From assembly GCA_937910655.1 (NCBI GenBank), contig CALEMV010000068.1:1-8839 (forward strand): DNA of 8,839 bases, written 5' to 3'. This document shows, piece by piece, positions 1 to 6,207 of the stretch. Source of the DNA: an uncultured Solobacterium sp. GTDB lineage: Bacteria; Bacillota_I; Bacilli_A; Erysipelotrichales; Erysipelotrichaceae. The notes under the pieces are model-generated. The model ran no database searches and was not told where the DNA came from. It saw nothing but the letters and a program-made list of their open reading frames with translations. Each line of letters opens with the position of its first letter. The first letter of the stretch is position 1. Both the position numbers and the translations under genes were made by a program.

Positions 1-427
1 CTATCATTTCAAATGGATTCTTTTTAAAGTTCCAGCAGCCAACTTTACCACGATAGTAAAGCATGTTTTGAAGCATTTCATGTACAAGTGCATCTTTTAC
101 CATGAGTTTAGCATCCATTTTATTGACCCACTTAACTTCTTGACTACTGCCACTAGCTATAAGTTCTCCACTTTCATACTTACAGATAAAGTCCACATTA
201 ACATTATTAAATGTTAGGTCTTTGTTGATACCAACAAGATCAAGAATCGTGATATTCACACCTGTCTCATCAAAGATAATTCTTTCTAAGGCATTTTGTA
301 GCGATTCGTGTTCTGCCACAAATCCTGTTGGACACTCCCACCCACGGAATGCATTTTTGACAAGTAATACTTCGTCATTTTCATTCACAATTAAACCACT
401 TACGGATACATGATGATTGTACTGCAT
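1..427 (-). CDS. Nudix-fold hydrolase with degenerate Nudix box, partial (cut by left edge)
   Basis: I translated this by hand from an ATG at 427-425; 142 residues are visible and the frame is still open at base 1. The start is supported by a strong upstream Shine-Dalgarno (GGGGAGG on the minus strand, about 429-438). The N-terminus HHVSVSGLIVNENDEVLLVK and the following GWECPTGFVAEHESLQNAL are typical of the first strands and loop of Nudix hydrolases, which cleave nucleoside diphosphates linked to another moiety. The Nudix box consensus is GX5EX7REUXEEXGU. Here the G, the first E and the closing ETGV are present, but the core REUXEE reads RIIFDE. The first metal-binding Glu is therefore Ile and the next is Asp, so Mg-dependent catalysis may be weakened or lost. 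The C-terminal part (EVKWVNKMDAK, then a helix and KKNPFEM) looks like the normal end of the family, so little is missing. It lies 56 bases downstream of ftsZ on the same strand, separated by a terminator. The substrate cannot be predicted. Confidence 0.8.
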   Translation of the reverse strand, partial: MQYNHHVSVSGLIVNENDEVLLVKNAFRGWECPTGFVAEHESLQNALERIIFDETGVNITILDLVGINKDLTFNNVNVDFICKYESGELIASGSSQEVKWVNKMDAKLMVKDALVHEMLQNMLYYRGKVGCWNFKKNPFEMI

Positions 428-453
428 AGGTTACCTCCCCTTATTGTAGATAT

Positions 454-480
454 GAAAAAAGAGGACATAAACGCCCTCTT
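454..480 (-). terminator. Intrinsic terminator downstream of ftsZ
   Basis: Read on the minus strand, AAGAGG (480-475) pairs with CCTCTT (464-459) across a loop of about 10 bases, and the second arm continues into a run of T residues (460-455). It sits 3 bases after the ftsZ stop codon. It should end most ftsA-ftsZ transcripts and limit read-through into the Nudix-like gene. The opposite direction has no T run, so it acts for the minus strand only. Confidence 0.7.
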
Positions 481-483
481 AAA

Positions 484-1566
484 TTAACCTCTTCTAAAGA
501 AACCAGGAATACTGTCACTTGCATCAGAAGATGAAGAACCAAATACAGCAGAGTCATCATTCTGTAATGAAACACCACTTGTTGGCTTTGTAGAAGGAGT
601 AGCCTTCTTTTCTTCTTCCTTCTTAGGTTCAGACAATTCGAAACCTGTAGCGATAACAGAAACGATAATTGCATCGCCAATCTTATCATTAATAGCTACA
701 CCGAAGATGATATCAATATCATTACCAGCTGCTTCACGGATGAAGTCAACTGCTTCAGATGCATCAAATGCGGACATGCTTGTACCACCAGTAACATTGA
801 TAATGGCACTCTTGGCACCTGCAATCTGTGCTTCTAGTAATGGAGATTGAATAGCGCGTGCAGCAGCTTCTCTAGCCTTGTCATCGCCATCAGCCATACC
901 GATACCAAATAATGCGGAACCTTGACCTTCCATAACACTCTTAATATCTGCAAAGTCCAAGTTAATCATTGCAGGAACAGCAATCAAGTCAGTAATTGTC
1001 TGTACGCCTTGACGTAAGATATTATCTGCTTCCTTAAATGCATCTTGGAATGGAATATGTCCGATTACTTCTAATACTTTATTATTAGAAATGATGATCA
1101 ATGAGTCTACATACTCCTTGAGTTGTTCAAGACCCTGTTCAGCATTTCTTTCTCTTCTCTTACCTTCGAAATTGAATGGCTTAGTAACGATACCTACTGT
1201 TAAGCATCCAAGTTCCTTAGCAATCTTTGCGAATAATGGGGCTGCACCTGTACCAGTTCCGCCACCCATACCTGCTGTAAGGAACACCATGTCGGCACCT
1301 TCCATAGATTTACGGATTGCATCTTCACTTTCTACAGCTGCTTTACGTCCATTGTCTGGGTTACCACCAGCACCAAGACCTTCTTTACCTAACTGAATCT
1401 TATTTGCAACTGGAGAAATATCCATTGCCTGAAGATCAGTATTAGCGATATAGAATTCAACACCCTGAACGCCTTCCTGTACCATGCGGTTTACAGCGTT
1501 GCTACCTGCTCCGCCGACACCAAATACCTTGATTTTTGCTACCTGGTTGTAAGTTAATTCTGCCAT
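484..1566 (-). CDS. ftsZ: Cell division GTPase FtsZ
   Basis: This is the tubulin-like GTPase that polymerises into the Z ring at midcell. The 360 residues are a normal length. Motifs seen: the N-terminal nucleotide-binding GVGGAGSNAVNRM (16-28), NTD (42-44), the tubulin signature GGGTGTG (101-107), and the T7 synergy loop NLDFAD (202-207), whose Asp residues complete the GTPase site of the neighbouring subunit. A variable linker rich in Lys, Glu, Ser and Asp (about 310-345) leads to a C-terminal peptide ending IPGFFRRG. This is a recognisable but modified form of the IPxFLR tail that binds FtsA and SepF. The start is an ATG at 1566-1564 preceded by GGAGAGG. ftsZ follows ftsA with 18 bases between them, so the two are probably cotranscribed and the gap holds the ribosome binding site. 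Identity is essentially certain. Confidence 0.98.
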   Translation of the reverse strand: MAELTYNQVAKIKVFGVGGAGSNAVNRMVQEGVQGVEFYIANTDLQAMDISPVANKIQLGKEGLGAGGNPDNGRKAAVESEDAIRKSMEGADMVFLTAGMGGGTGTGAAPLFAKIAKELGCLTVGIVTKPFNFEGKRRERNAEQGLEQLKEYVDSLIIISNNKVLEVIGHIPFQDAFKEADNILRQGVQTITDLIAVPAMINLDFADIKSVMEGQGSALFGIGMADGDDKAREAAARAIQSPLLEAQIAGAKSAIINVTGGTSMSAFDASEAVDFIREAAGNDIDIIFGVAINDKIGDAIIVSVIATGFELSEPKKEEEKKATPSTKPTSGVSLQNDDSAVFGSSSSDASDSIPGFFRRG

Positions 1567-1584
1567 AACGTTTACCTCTCCAAT

Positions 1585-2847
1585 TTATTTCTTTCCATCG
1601 AGAAACAATCCCTTGAGTTTATTTGTCAAGGTATCTTCTTTCGTAGTCTCTACCTTTCTATCGCGGTAGGATACGTTTTTGATAAAAGCATCAAGATCTA
1701 AGCTGTTTTCAGTCTGACCGATAATAGGTAATCTATCTTGGTAGGCATAGAACAATCCGAGACATGCGGTTAATGCTGCGTTTCTTCCCCCTAATGTTTC
1801 CGGAATATAATCTCTAACTTCTACATTTAGGCGCTTGCTTAAAAGGTTTTCTAACCCTATAGTTTCGCCACCTTCACCAGTAATAATAACAGTTGTTTCA
1901 CCTGCTTGCAAGATTCCTTCGCAAGTTTCTGTAATTGCATTCAACCATGTTTCAATATTAGGTCTAATGCAGTCTACTAACTCCTGCTCACTGATAGTTC
2001 TATTTTCACCATTATCGTTCCAAATATGGATAATATTCGAAGAACATACTGTCTGATCAAGTCTTGCACTATACTTGATTAACTCAATTGCACTCTTCAT
2101 ATTCATGCCATATTTTTCAACAGCTGCGTTTGCAATATTTCCAAGTCCCATCGGTAAGATTGTAGATGCCGCAAATCTTCCCTTATAAAGAAGACCTAAT
2201 GTTGTCGCATCACGTTCTACCTTTAAGACAATTACTTGACGATCAACGGACTGTTCAAATAAAGCAGCTTCTTTACCAACAGCATAGATATCCGCAAAGA
2301 TATCCATTACCTTAAGACCAGCGTTCTCTACGCAAGTTACTAAGTCATACGCAAACTTACGGTCTGCACACAATAAGTCAATATCCACAATTAATTGAGA
2401 GCACTTTTCCCCAAGAGGAATACGACGTGTAGTCATACCATTCACTGTATACTTCACGCATACCGTCTGAATCAAAGCACTATCATTACCGATATTCACT
2501 TCTTCTGCTTTCTTAATTGCATTGCGTACGTCTTGAATTGTTACTGTTCCATCGATACCTTCAATATCAACCGTTGATTTCAAAGATATACGTTTTAGAT
2601 TAAATGCAGGGATTGCAAGAATCACCTGTTGTACACTAGCACCTACCATCTTTTTAGCAGACGCTGCTGCCTGCTTGATGGAACCAATCAAAGCCTGTTG
2701 GTCTGTAATGCCATTATAAGAGAGTCCGCTACATGGTACTCTTTCAACCTTTATAATATTAAATCTGGTGTTGAAAAACTCACCAATTACTAATCGAACC
2801 TCATGGTCAGCGGCCTCAATTGCCGCATAAATCTGTTTATCTGTCAC
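1585..2847 (-). CDS. ftsA: Divergent FtsA-like cell division protein with eroded ATP-binding motifs
   Basis: FtsA is an actin-fold protein that tethers FtsZ filaments to the membrane and recruits later divisome proteins. The call rests on its position directly upstream of ftsZ, the usual length (420 residues), the domain layout and the ending. An SHS2/1C-like insertion spans about 80-165, with VCVKYTVNGM.TRRIPLGEK matching the family pattern. An adenosine-type motif TGEGGETIGLENLL lies at 323-336. A C-terminal amphipathic stretch NKLKGLFLDG (about 408-417) resembles the membrane-targeting helix. The actin-family phosphate 1 motif (normally DxG near the N-terminus) reads IEAADHEV, and phosphate 2 (normally DxGGGTT) reads KVERDATT, so both lack their acidic and glycine residues. 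ATP binding or hydrolysis is therefore doubtful. The start is GTG at 2847-2845, chosen because AAAGGAG (2862-2856) lies 8 bases upstream. A decayed relative of another actin-fold family is possible but less likely given the ftsZ partner. Confidence 0.85.
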   Translation of the reverse strand: MTDKQIYAAIEAADHEVRLVIGEFFNTRFNIIKVERVPCSGLSYNGITDQQALIGSIKQAAASAKKMVGASVQQVILAIPAFNLKRISLKSTVDIEGIDGTVTIQDVRNAIKKAEEVNIGNDSALIQTVCVKYTVNGMTTRRIPLGEKCSQLIVDIDLLCADRKFAYDLVTCVENAGLKVMDIFADIYAVGKEAALFEQSVDRQVIVLKVERDATTLGLLYKGRFAASTILPMGLGNIANAAVEKYGMNMKSAIELIKYSARLDQTVCSSNIIHIWNDNGENRTISEQELVDCIRPNIETWLNAITETCEGILQAGETTVIITGEGGETIGLENLLSKRLNVEVRDYIPETLGGRNAALTACLGLFYAYQDRLPIIGQTENSLDLDAFIKNVSYRDRKVETTKEDTLTNKLKGLFLDGKK

Positions 2848-2855
2848 CGTGAAGT

Positions 2856-2862
2856 CTCCTTT
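2856..2862 (-). promoter_or_regulatory. Ribosome binding site fixing the GTG start of ftsA
   Basis: AAAGGAG on the minus strand lies 8 bases before the GTG at 2847. No ATG with comparable spacing is nearby, so the GTG start is preferred. Confidence 0.75.
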
Positions 2863-2875
2863 CAGTTATATTCGT

Positions 2876-2884
2876 ATTTTATCA
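2876..2884 (-). promoter_or_regulatory. Candidate extended -10 promoter for ftsA-ftsZ
   Basis: On the minus strand TGA (2884-2882) is followed directly by TAAAAT (2881-2876), an extended -10 element with five of six matches to TATAAT. No good -35 is found 16-18 bases upstream, as often happens with extended -10 promoters. The inferred transcription start near 2869 would give a short leader of about 20 bases with the ribosome binding site inside it. A small palindrome (2890-2903) lies just upstream. Confidence 0.4.
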
Positions 2885-2889
2885 CATTT

Positions 2890-2903
2890 ACATTTCAAAA
2901 TGT
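2890..2903. repeat. Short palindrome in the ftsA-rpmB divergent region
   Basis: ACATTT and AAATGT form perfect 6-base inverted arms around a 2-base centre. It covers the stretch just upstream of the candidate ftsA -10. It could be a small operator, but a palindrome this short in AT-rich DNA is readily expected by chance. Confidence 0.3.
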
Positions 2904-3010
2904 AGTCGATTACTACCTTTAAAAAGCCTATTTTCATAGAATTTACATAATTCATTTCTGCATCTTCTACATGATTCTTTGAAAAACAGATTCCATATGC
3001 TACTTTTTGG

Positions 3011-3039
3011 TTGCATTTACAAGTAATCTATGATATCTT
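3011..3039 (+). promoter_or_regulatory. Candidate sigma-A-type promoter for rpmB
   Basis: TTGCAT (3011-3016) and TATCTT (3034-3039) are spaced by 17 bases, and TGA immediately before the -10 gives an extended -10 element. The expected transcript start near 3046 leaves a leader of about 28 bases containing the AAAGGAGG ribosome binding site (3059-3066). It fits a strong constitutive ribosomal protein gene. Confidence 0.55.
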
Positions 3040-3073
3040 TTGTAAGCAAATTATAAGTAAAGGAGGTTATGGT

Positions 3074-3277
3074 ATGTCCAGAGTATGTGCTGTATCCGGT
3101 AAGAAAGCAATGTCAGGAAACAGACGTTCCCACTCCCTACGTGCTACTCGTCGTAAGTGGAATGTGAACTTACAAAAGGTTCACATGATCGTTGATGGCA
3201 AGCCACAGACAGTTAAGATCTCAGCTCGCGCATTAAAGACATTAAAGGCAGGAGCTAAGGCTAAAGCTGCTGAGTAA
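3074..3277 (+). CDS. rpmB: 50S ribosomal protein L28 (bL28)
   Basis: This is a small basic protein of the large ribosomal subunit. The 67 residues match the normal length. Diagnostic stretches are the N-terminal [20 protein letters not shown], then [11 protein letters not shown] and a [17 protein letters not shown] core, ending in a Lys/Ala-rich tail. The start is the ATG at 3074, 7 bases after AGGAGG (3061-3066). The open frame extends upstream to a TTG at 3011, but that extension contains the promoter and ribosome binding site and adds residues foreign to the family. The gene is monocistronic, divergent from ftsA and convergent with thiN. The same thiN/rpmB convergence is found in Bacillus subtilis. 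Confidence 0.97.
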   Translation: MSRVCAVSGKKAMSGNRRSHSLRATRRKWNVNLQKVHMIVDGKPQTVKISARALKTLKAGAKAKAAE

Positions 3278-3291
3278 TCGCCGGTTATATG

Positions 3292-3320
3292 AAAAAGAAT
3301 TCCCCGAAGGGAATTTTTTT
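3292..3320. terminator. Bidirectional intrinsic terminator between rpmB and thiN
   Basis: AATTCCC (3298-3304) pairs with GGGAATT (3309-3315) around a CGAA loop. A run of A residues (3292-3296) precedes the hairpin and a run of T residues (3314-3320) follows it, so both strands show stem plus U tract. It ends rpmB on the plus strand and the rsgA-rpe-thiN transcript on the minus strand, and overlaps the thiN stop codon by two bases. Confidence 0.85.
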
Positions 3321-3927
3321 ATGCATCTTTTGATTGTATCACTGTTACCTTACCTGCATGCACAGTAACAATACCTCTATCTTCTAGAATTTCATTAGAA
3401 GTTGTATAGGTATCTTTGTTTGTAAGTTGTTGTTTATCTAAAGGATATTTAAATCCTTCTAAGCTAATGGTTGCCTCATCCTCTGTAAAGAATGAGATAT
3501 ATGTATAGCCGTGTTTTTCAACAGAATGTGTACCCTCACCAAGAGAATAAATATAGTTATTCTCATCATGGAGATATACTGTTTCAGGAAAACGTGATAC
3601 CAGACGCAAATTAATCATCGCATGGTCTAATCTTCCACCTAGTCCACCATAGAGGTGGATTTTTTGATAGCCCTTCTCGATGGCATACATAACTGCTGCC
3701 TCACTATCAGTATCATCCTTGATAGGATTTAATTGAATGAATGTATCACTATAGTCCTTGATACAAGATAAATCACTTTCTTCCACAGAATCAAAATCAC
3801 CAATCGCCAGTAACATTCTCTTACCATTTCTAGCAAGTGTTAATGCCCCTTTATCTACACCAATATAGTTTTCTGCAGTCGGAATTGTTGTACAACGTTT
3901 TAAGATAACAGTTACTGAAGTTTCCAT
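3319..3927 (-). CDS. thiN: Thiamine pyrophosphokinase
   Basis: ThiN transfers pyrophosphate from ATP to thiamine, giving thiamine diphosphate directly from salvaged vitamin. The 202 residues fit the bacterial ThiN length. The catalytic N-terminal domain shows the Mg/ATP motif GDFDS (43-47), KDDTD (70-74) and the thiamine/ATP loop GGLGGRLDH (94-102). The C-terminal part (about 130-200) is the beta-rich thiamine-binding domain. The start ATG (3927-3925) lies inside the end of rpe, giving a 16-base overlap, and the ribosome binding site is weak (GTGAGAAA). Translation is therefore probably coupled to rpe. It is the last gene of the prkC-rsgA-rpe-thiN cluster, and transcription ends at the adjoining hairpin. 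Compared with typical homologues the N-terminus before GVDKGAL is slightly short and lacks a clear Gly-Gly loop. Confidence 0.95.
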   Translation of the reverse strand: METSVTVILKRCTTIPTAENYIGVDKGALTLARNGKRMLLAIGDFDSVEESDLSCIKDYSDTFIQLNPIKDDTDSEAAVMYAIEKGYQKIHLYGGLGGRLDHAMINLRLVSRFPETVYLHDENNYIYSLGEGTHSVEKHGYTYISFFTEDEATISLEGFKYPLDKQQLTNKDTYTTSNEILEDRGIVTVHAGKVTVIQSKDA

Positions 3928-4565
3928 AATTTCTCACATACTTCGTGGATATCATTCTTAAAAACATAAGAGCCAGCCACAAGTACATCCGCTCCTGCTT
4001 CAGCGCATAAAGCACCTGTTTCTTCGTTGATACCACCATCAACTTCAATATGTGTATCAAGACCTTCTTCGTTTAACCATGTACGTAGTGTGCGAATACG
4101 TTCTAGTGCCTCTGGCATAAACTTCTGACCACCAAAACCTGGTTCTACACTCATAATTAGGAATAAGTCAAAATCATGCAAGAATGGTTTTAATACTTCA
4201 ATTGGTGTCTGTGGCTTTAGTGTAAGTCCAACTTTCTTTCCTTGTTCGTGGATATGCTTCGCAAGTGCTTTGATTTCTTCTTTATCGTAAATTGTTTCAA
4301 CGTGGAAGGTAATCTGGTCTGCACCAGCATTCATAAATACATCGGCGAACATCTTAGGGTCAGTTACCATCAAATGAACATCTTTAAATAAAGGTGATAG
4401 TTTTACAAAACCTTTTAGGATGTCTGGTCCAAATGTTAAGTTCTTTACAAAGTGTCCATCCATGACATCAAAGTGCATCCACTCTGCCTTGGAGGAATTT
4501 AGTAATTCGCATTGTTCAGTCATATGACTGTAATCTAAAGATAATACGGATGGTGCAACAATCAT
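3912..4565 (-). CDS. rpe: Ribulose-phosphate 3-epimerase
   Basis: Rpe interconverts D-ribulose 5-phosphate and D-xylulose 5-phosphate in the pentose phosphate pathway. The 217-residue TIM barrel is full length. Motifs seen: APSVLSLD (4-11), HFDVMDGHFVKN (31-42) with metal ligands H31 and D33 and acid/base D36, DVHLMV with H64, MSVEPGFGGQKF (138-149), EVDGGIN with D176, and the phosphate loop VAGS near the C-terminus. The start ATG overlaps the rsgA stop in an ATGA arrangement (4565-4562), implying translational coupling. An AAGGGAG ribosome binding site lies just upstream inside rsgA. Confidence 0.97.
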   Translation of the reverse strand: MIVAPSVLSLDYSHMTEQCELLNSSKAEWMHFDVMDGHFVKNLTFGPDILKGFVKLSPLFKDVHLMVTDPKMFADVFMNAGADQITFHVETIYDKEEIKALAKHIHEQGKKVGLTLKPQTPIEVLKPFLHDFDLFLIMSVEPGFGGQKFMPEALERIRTLRTWLNEEGLDTHIEVDGGINEETGALCAEAGADVLVAGSYVFKNDIHEVCEKLWKLQ

Positions 4566-5425
4566 AAGTATTTCTCCCTTCTCTCTTGAATGATCTGTAA
4601 AACGCCAAGATAGTTCTCATAGCGTTCTCTAGATATTTTACCTGCTTCTACCGCTTCTTTAATTTTACATCCTGGTTCATTTTGATGAACACAGTCATTG
4701 AAGCGGCAATCATGTAAATATGGCACAAAGTCTGGTACATATTCAGCTAATTCATTAGCTTGAATATGAGAAAAATCCAGGGAACTAAAGCCCGGTGTAT
4801 CTGCTACAAGTCCCCCTGCAACCTCATGTAATTCATTATGTCTTGTGGTATGTTTACCTCTTCCAAGTGCCTTAGAAATCTCTTGTGTTGCAAGATGGAA
4901 CGATGGTTCTAATTGGTTTAACAATGTACTCTTGCCAGCTCCACTTTGACCAGTTAATACCGAAATCTTATTTGTCAAAAGACCTGCAATAGAAGGATCT
5001 AAACTGCCCTTTGCAGTACGAATCACTTTCATCGCACCATGTTCATATGCTTGAATTTGCTCTTCTACTTCTTGGCTAAAACCTAAATCACATTTTGTAA
5101 TAATCAATATAGGTTCAACGCCTGCATGCATGATAAGAATACTTAATCGATCAATTAGAGCAGTTGAAAAATCAGGATCTTTTACGCTCATTACAATGAG
5201 TGCTTGGTCAACATTGGCTACTGCCGGTCGAATCAATCGATTGGTTCGTGGCATGATTTTTTGAATCACATAGCGACCATCGATTTCTTCACACTCTACC
5301 AAATCTCCCGCAACAGGCGCATCTTGGCGACGCACTTTACCCATGACAATCACATCATAATATTTCTTGTCAGAAGTTAAGATACGATAATTCTTCGATA
5401 CGATTTTCGTGATTCGTGCAATCAT
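4562..5425 (-). CDS. rsgA: Ribosome small subunit-dependent GTPase RsgA
   Basis: RsgA (YjeQ/CpgA) is a circularly permuted GTPase that checks late maturation of the 30S subunit. The 287 residues comprise an OB-fold (about 1-60), then the GTPase with motifs in permuted order: G4 TKCD (110-113, with Thr in place of the usual Asn), G1 GQSGAGKST (159-167) and G3 DTPGFSS (209-215). The C-terminal zinc finger has C240, C245, H247 and C253. I chose the ATG at 5425-5423. A GTG at 5431 is in frame, but the AAGGAG ribosome binding site (5436-5431) overlaps that codon, so it cannot serve it; for the ATG the gap is 5 bases. The ribosome binding site also overlaps the stop of the PrkC gene, indicating tight operon packing. 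Confidence 0.97.
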   Translation of the reverse strand: MIARITKIVSKNYRILTSDKKYYDVIVMGKVRRQDAPVAGDLVECEEIDGRYVIQKIMPRTNRLIRPAVANVDQALIVMSVKDPDFSTALIDRLSILIMHAGVEPILIITKCDLGFSQEVEEQIQAYEHGAMKVIRTAKGSLDPSIAGLLTNKISVLTGQSGAGKSTLLNQLEPSFHLATQEISKALGRGKHTTRHNELHEVAGGLVADTPGFSSLDFSHIQANELAEYVPDFVPYLHDCRFNDCVHQNEPGCKIKEAVEAGKISRERYENYLGVLQIIQERREKYL

Positions 5426-5434
5426 AGGCACTCC

Positions 5435-6205
5435 TTAGTAAAAGTATAATGTGACATAACTATCCTTTTTTTGTGTATATTCGCTACCTGCAGCTGGCAT
5501 TGTCTCAATGACTGTACCAACTTTGATTTTATCAATTTCACTTTGTGATAACGCGAATGTATCACGGTGTGCACGTACAACAGTTACTCCCATCGCTTCT
5601 AGTTGTGATGTTGCTTCTTCAATCGGTTTACCAATGATATCTGCTGGAATTGTAACTTTTACATATGGTACATAGTATAGTGTCACATCTGTTTCACCAG
5701 CAGTATCATATAAATCACCAGCCGCAACACCTTCTTGACGAATAATCGTTCCCGGTTTCTTATCACTCTGTTCTTCTTTCTCGATTAAGTGGATCGTAGA
5801 TGGAAGTGATGCTTTTACATCATCGATATTTTTTCCGACATAGTTTGGCATTTCTTCCCCAACACCACTGGATACGATAAGCTTCACTTTTGAATGACGC
5901 TCTACTTCACTAGAACTTGCAGGTTCAGTACTGATTACAACACCTTCAATACTATCTTTTGATAGTTGATAGATAATGTTTTCTTGATCAACTTCAAGTT
6001 CTTGTTCTTCTAGGGCTGCAGTTGCTTGTGCCACATCCATATCAGAAACATTTGGTACAGTAACCATCTTGGATTTAGGTGGTAGAATGCCAACTAAAAA
6101 CAGTCCTACAATTAACACAAACAATGCGAATAACACCACAATTGCAGTGATATAAATCTTGGTACGTTTATTTGCAACACGTGAAAGAGATGTACTTCTT
6201 GTCAT
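5435..6205 (-). CDS. prkC: PrkC/StkP-type Ser/Thr protein kinase, C-terminal membrane and PASTA part only
   Basis: PrkC kinases sense muropeptides or lipid II through extracellular PASTA repeats and phosphorylate cytoplasmic targets. Seen here: a short basic juxtamembrane segment (1-16), one transmembrane helix (about 17-41), then three PASTA repeats beginning at VTVPNVSDMD (about 48), EEMPNYVGKNIDD (about 115) and VTIPADIIGKPIEE (about 183), ending at residue 256. The kinase domain of roughly 270 residues and the rest of the juxtamembrane linker, which should lie at higher coordinates, are absent. Instead the plus strand there encodes a FemX protein. The apparent ATG at 6205 is an accident of the junction, and an in-frame stop occurs just beyond it in the foreign sequence. 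The position directly before rsgA, as in the conserved prpC-prkC-rsgA order, supports the identity. In the true genome the gene is presumably intact. Confidence 0.9.
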   Translation of the reverse strand: MTRSTSLSRVANKRTKIYITAIVVLFALFVLIVGLFLVGILPPKSKMVTVPNVSDMDVAQATAALEEQELEVDQENIIYQLSKDSIEGVVISTEPASSSEVERHSKVKLIVSSGVGEEMPNYVGKNIDDVKASLPSTIHLIEKEEQSDKKPGTIIRQEGVAAGDLYDTAGETDVTLYYVPYVKVTIPADIIGKPIEEATSQLEAMGVTVVRAHRDTFALSQSEIDKIKVGTVIETMPAAGSEYTQKKDSYVTLYFY

Positions 6206-6207
6206 GT
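6190..6207. other. Apparent chimeric junction between two genomic contexts
   Basis: To the left, minus-strand sequence encodes the juxtamembrane region of PrkC. To the right, plus-strand sequence encodes the interior of a FemX protein. The exact point is not resolvable by eye, because bases 6190-6207 make acceptable sense in either reading. No insertion sequence, target duplication or long repeat is visible here. Both genes lose their 5' ends at the same place. Confidence 0.75.

Noticed and set aside
222..413. Plus-strand open frame of 63 codons
   Set aside because: It lies antisense to the well-supported Nudix gene and has no family-like features or ribosome binding site.
441..689. Minus-strand open frame of 82 codons overlapping the ftsZ 3' end
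   Set aside because: It is an alternate frame of the ftsZ C-terminal coding region; its leucine-rich look comes from frame-shifted codons.
1091..1396. Plus-strand open frame of 101 codons inside ftsZ
   Set aside because: It is antisense to conserved ftsZ codons and has no independent signals.
1835..2577. Plus-strand open frames of 73 and 60 codons inside ftsA
   Set aside because: They are antisense to ftsA, short, and without start signals.
3011..3073. Longer L28 starting at TTG 3011
   Set aside because: The extension contains the likely promoter and the ribosome binding site, and L28 normally begins as seen from 3074.
3278..3318. Possible spoVM-like small gene between thiN and rpmB
   Set aside because: The gap is too short and is occupied by the bidirectional terminator.
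3851..4060. Minus-strand open frame of 69 codons across the rpe/thiN overlap
   Set aside because: It is a frame-shifted reading of rpe and thiN, both clearly coding there.
5426..5431. GTG start for rsgA at 5431
   Set aside because: The codon overlaps the Shine-Dalgarno sequence, leaving no spacing; the ATG at 5425 is correctly placed.
6159..6203. N-terminal extension of the FemX open frame to an ATG at 6159
   Set aside because: These bases are the antisense of the PrkC juxtamembrane coding region and the encoded residues do not resemble FemX. The extension exists only because of the junction.
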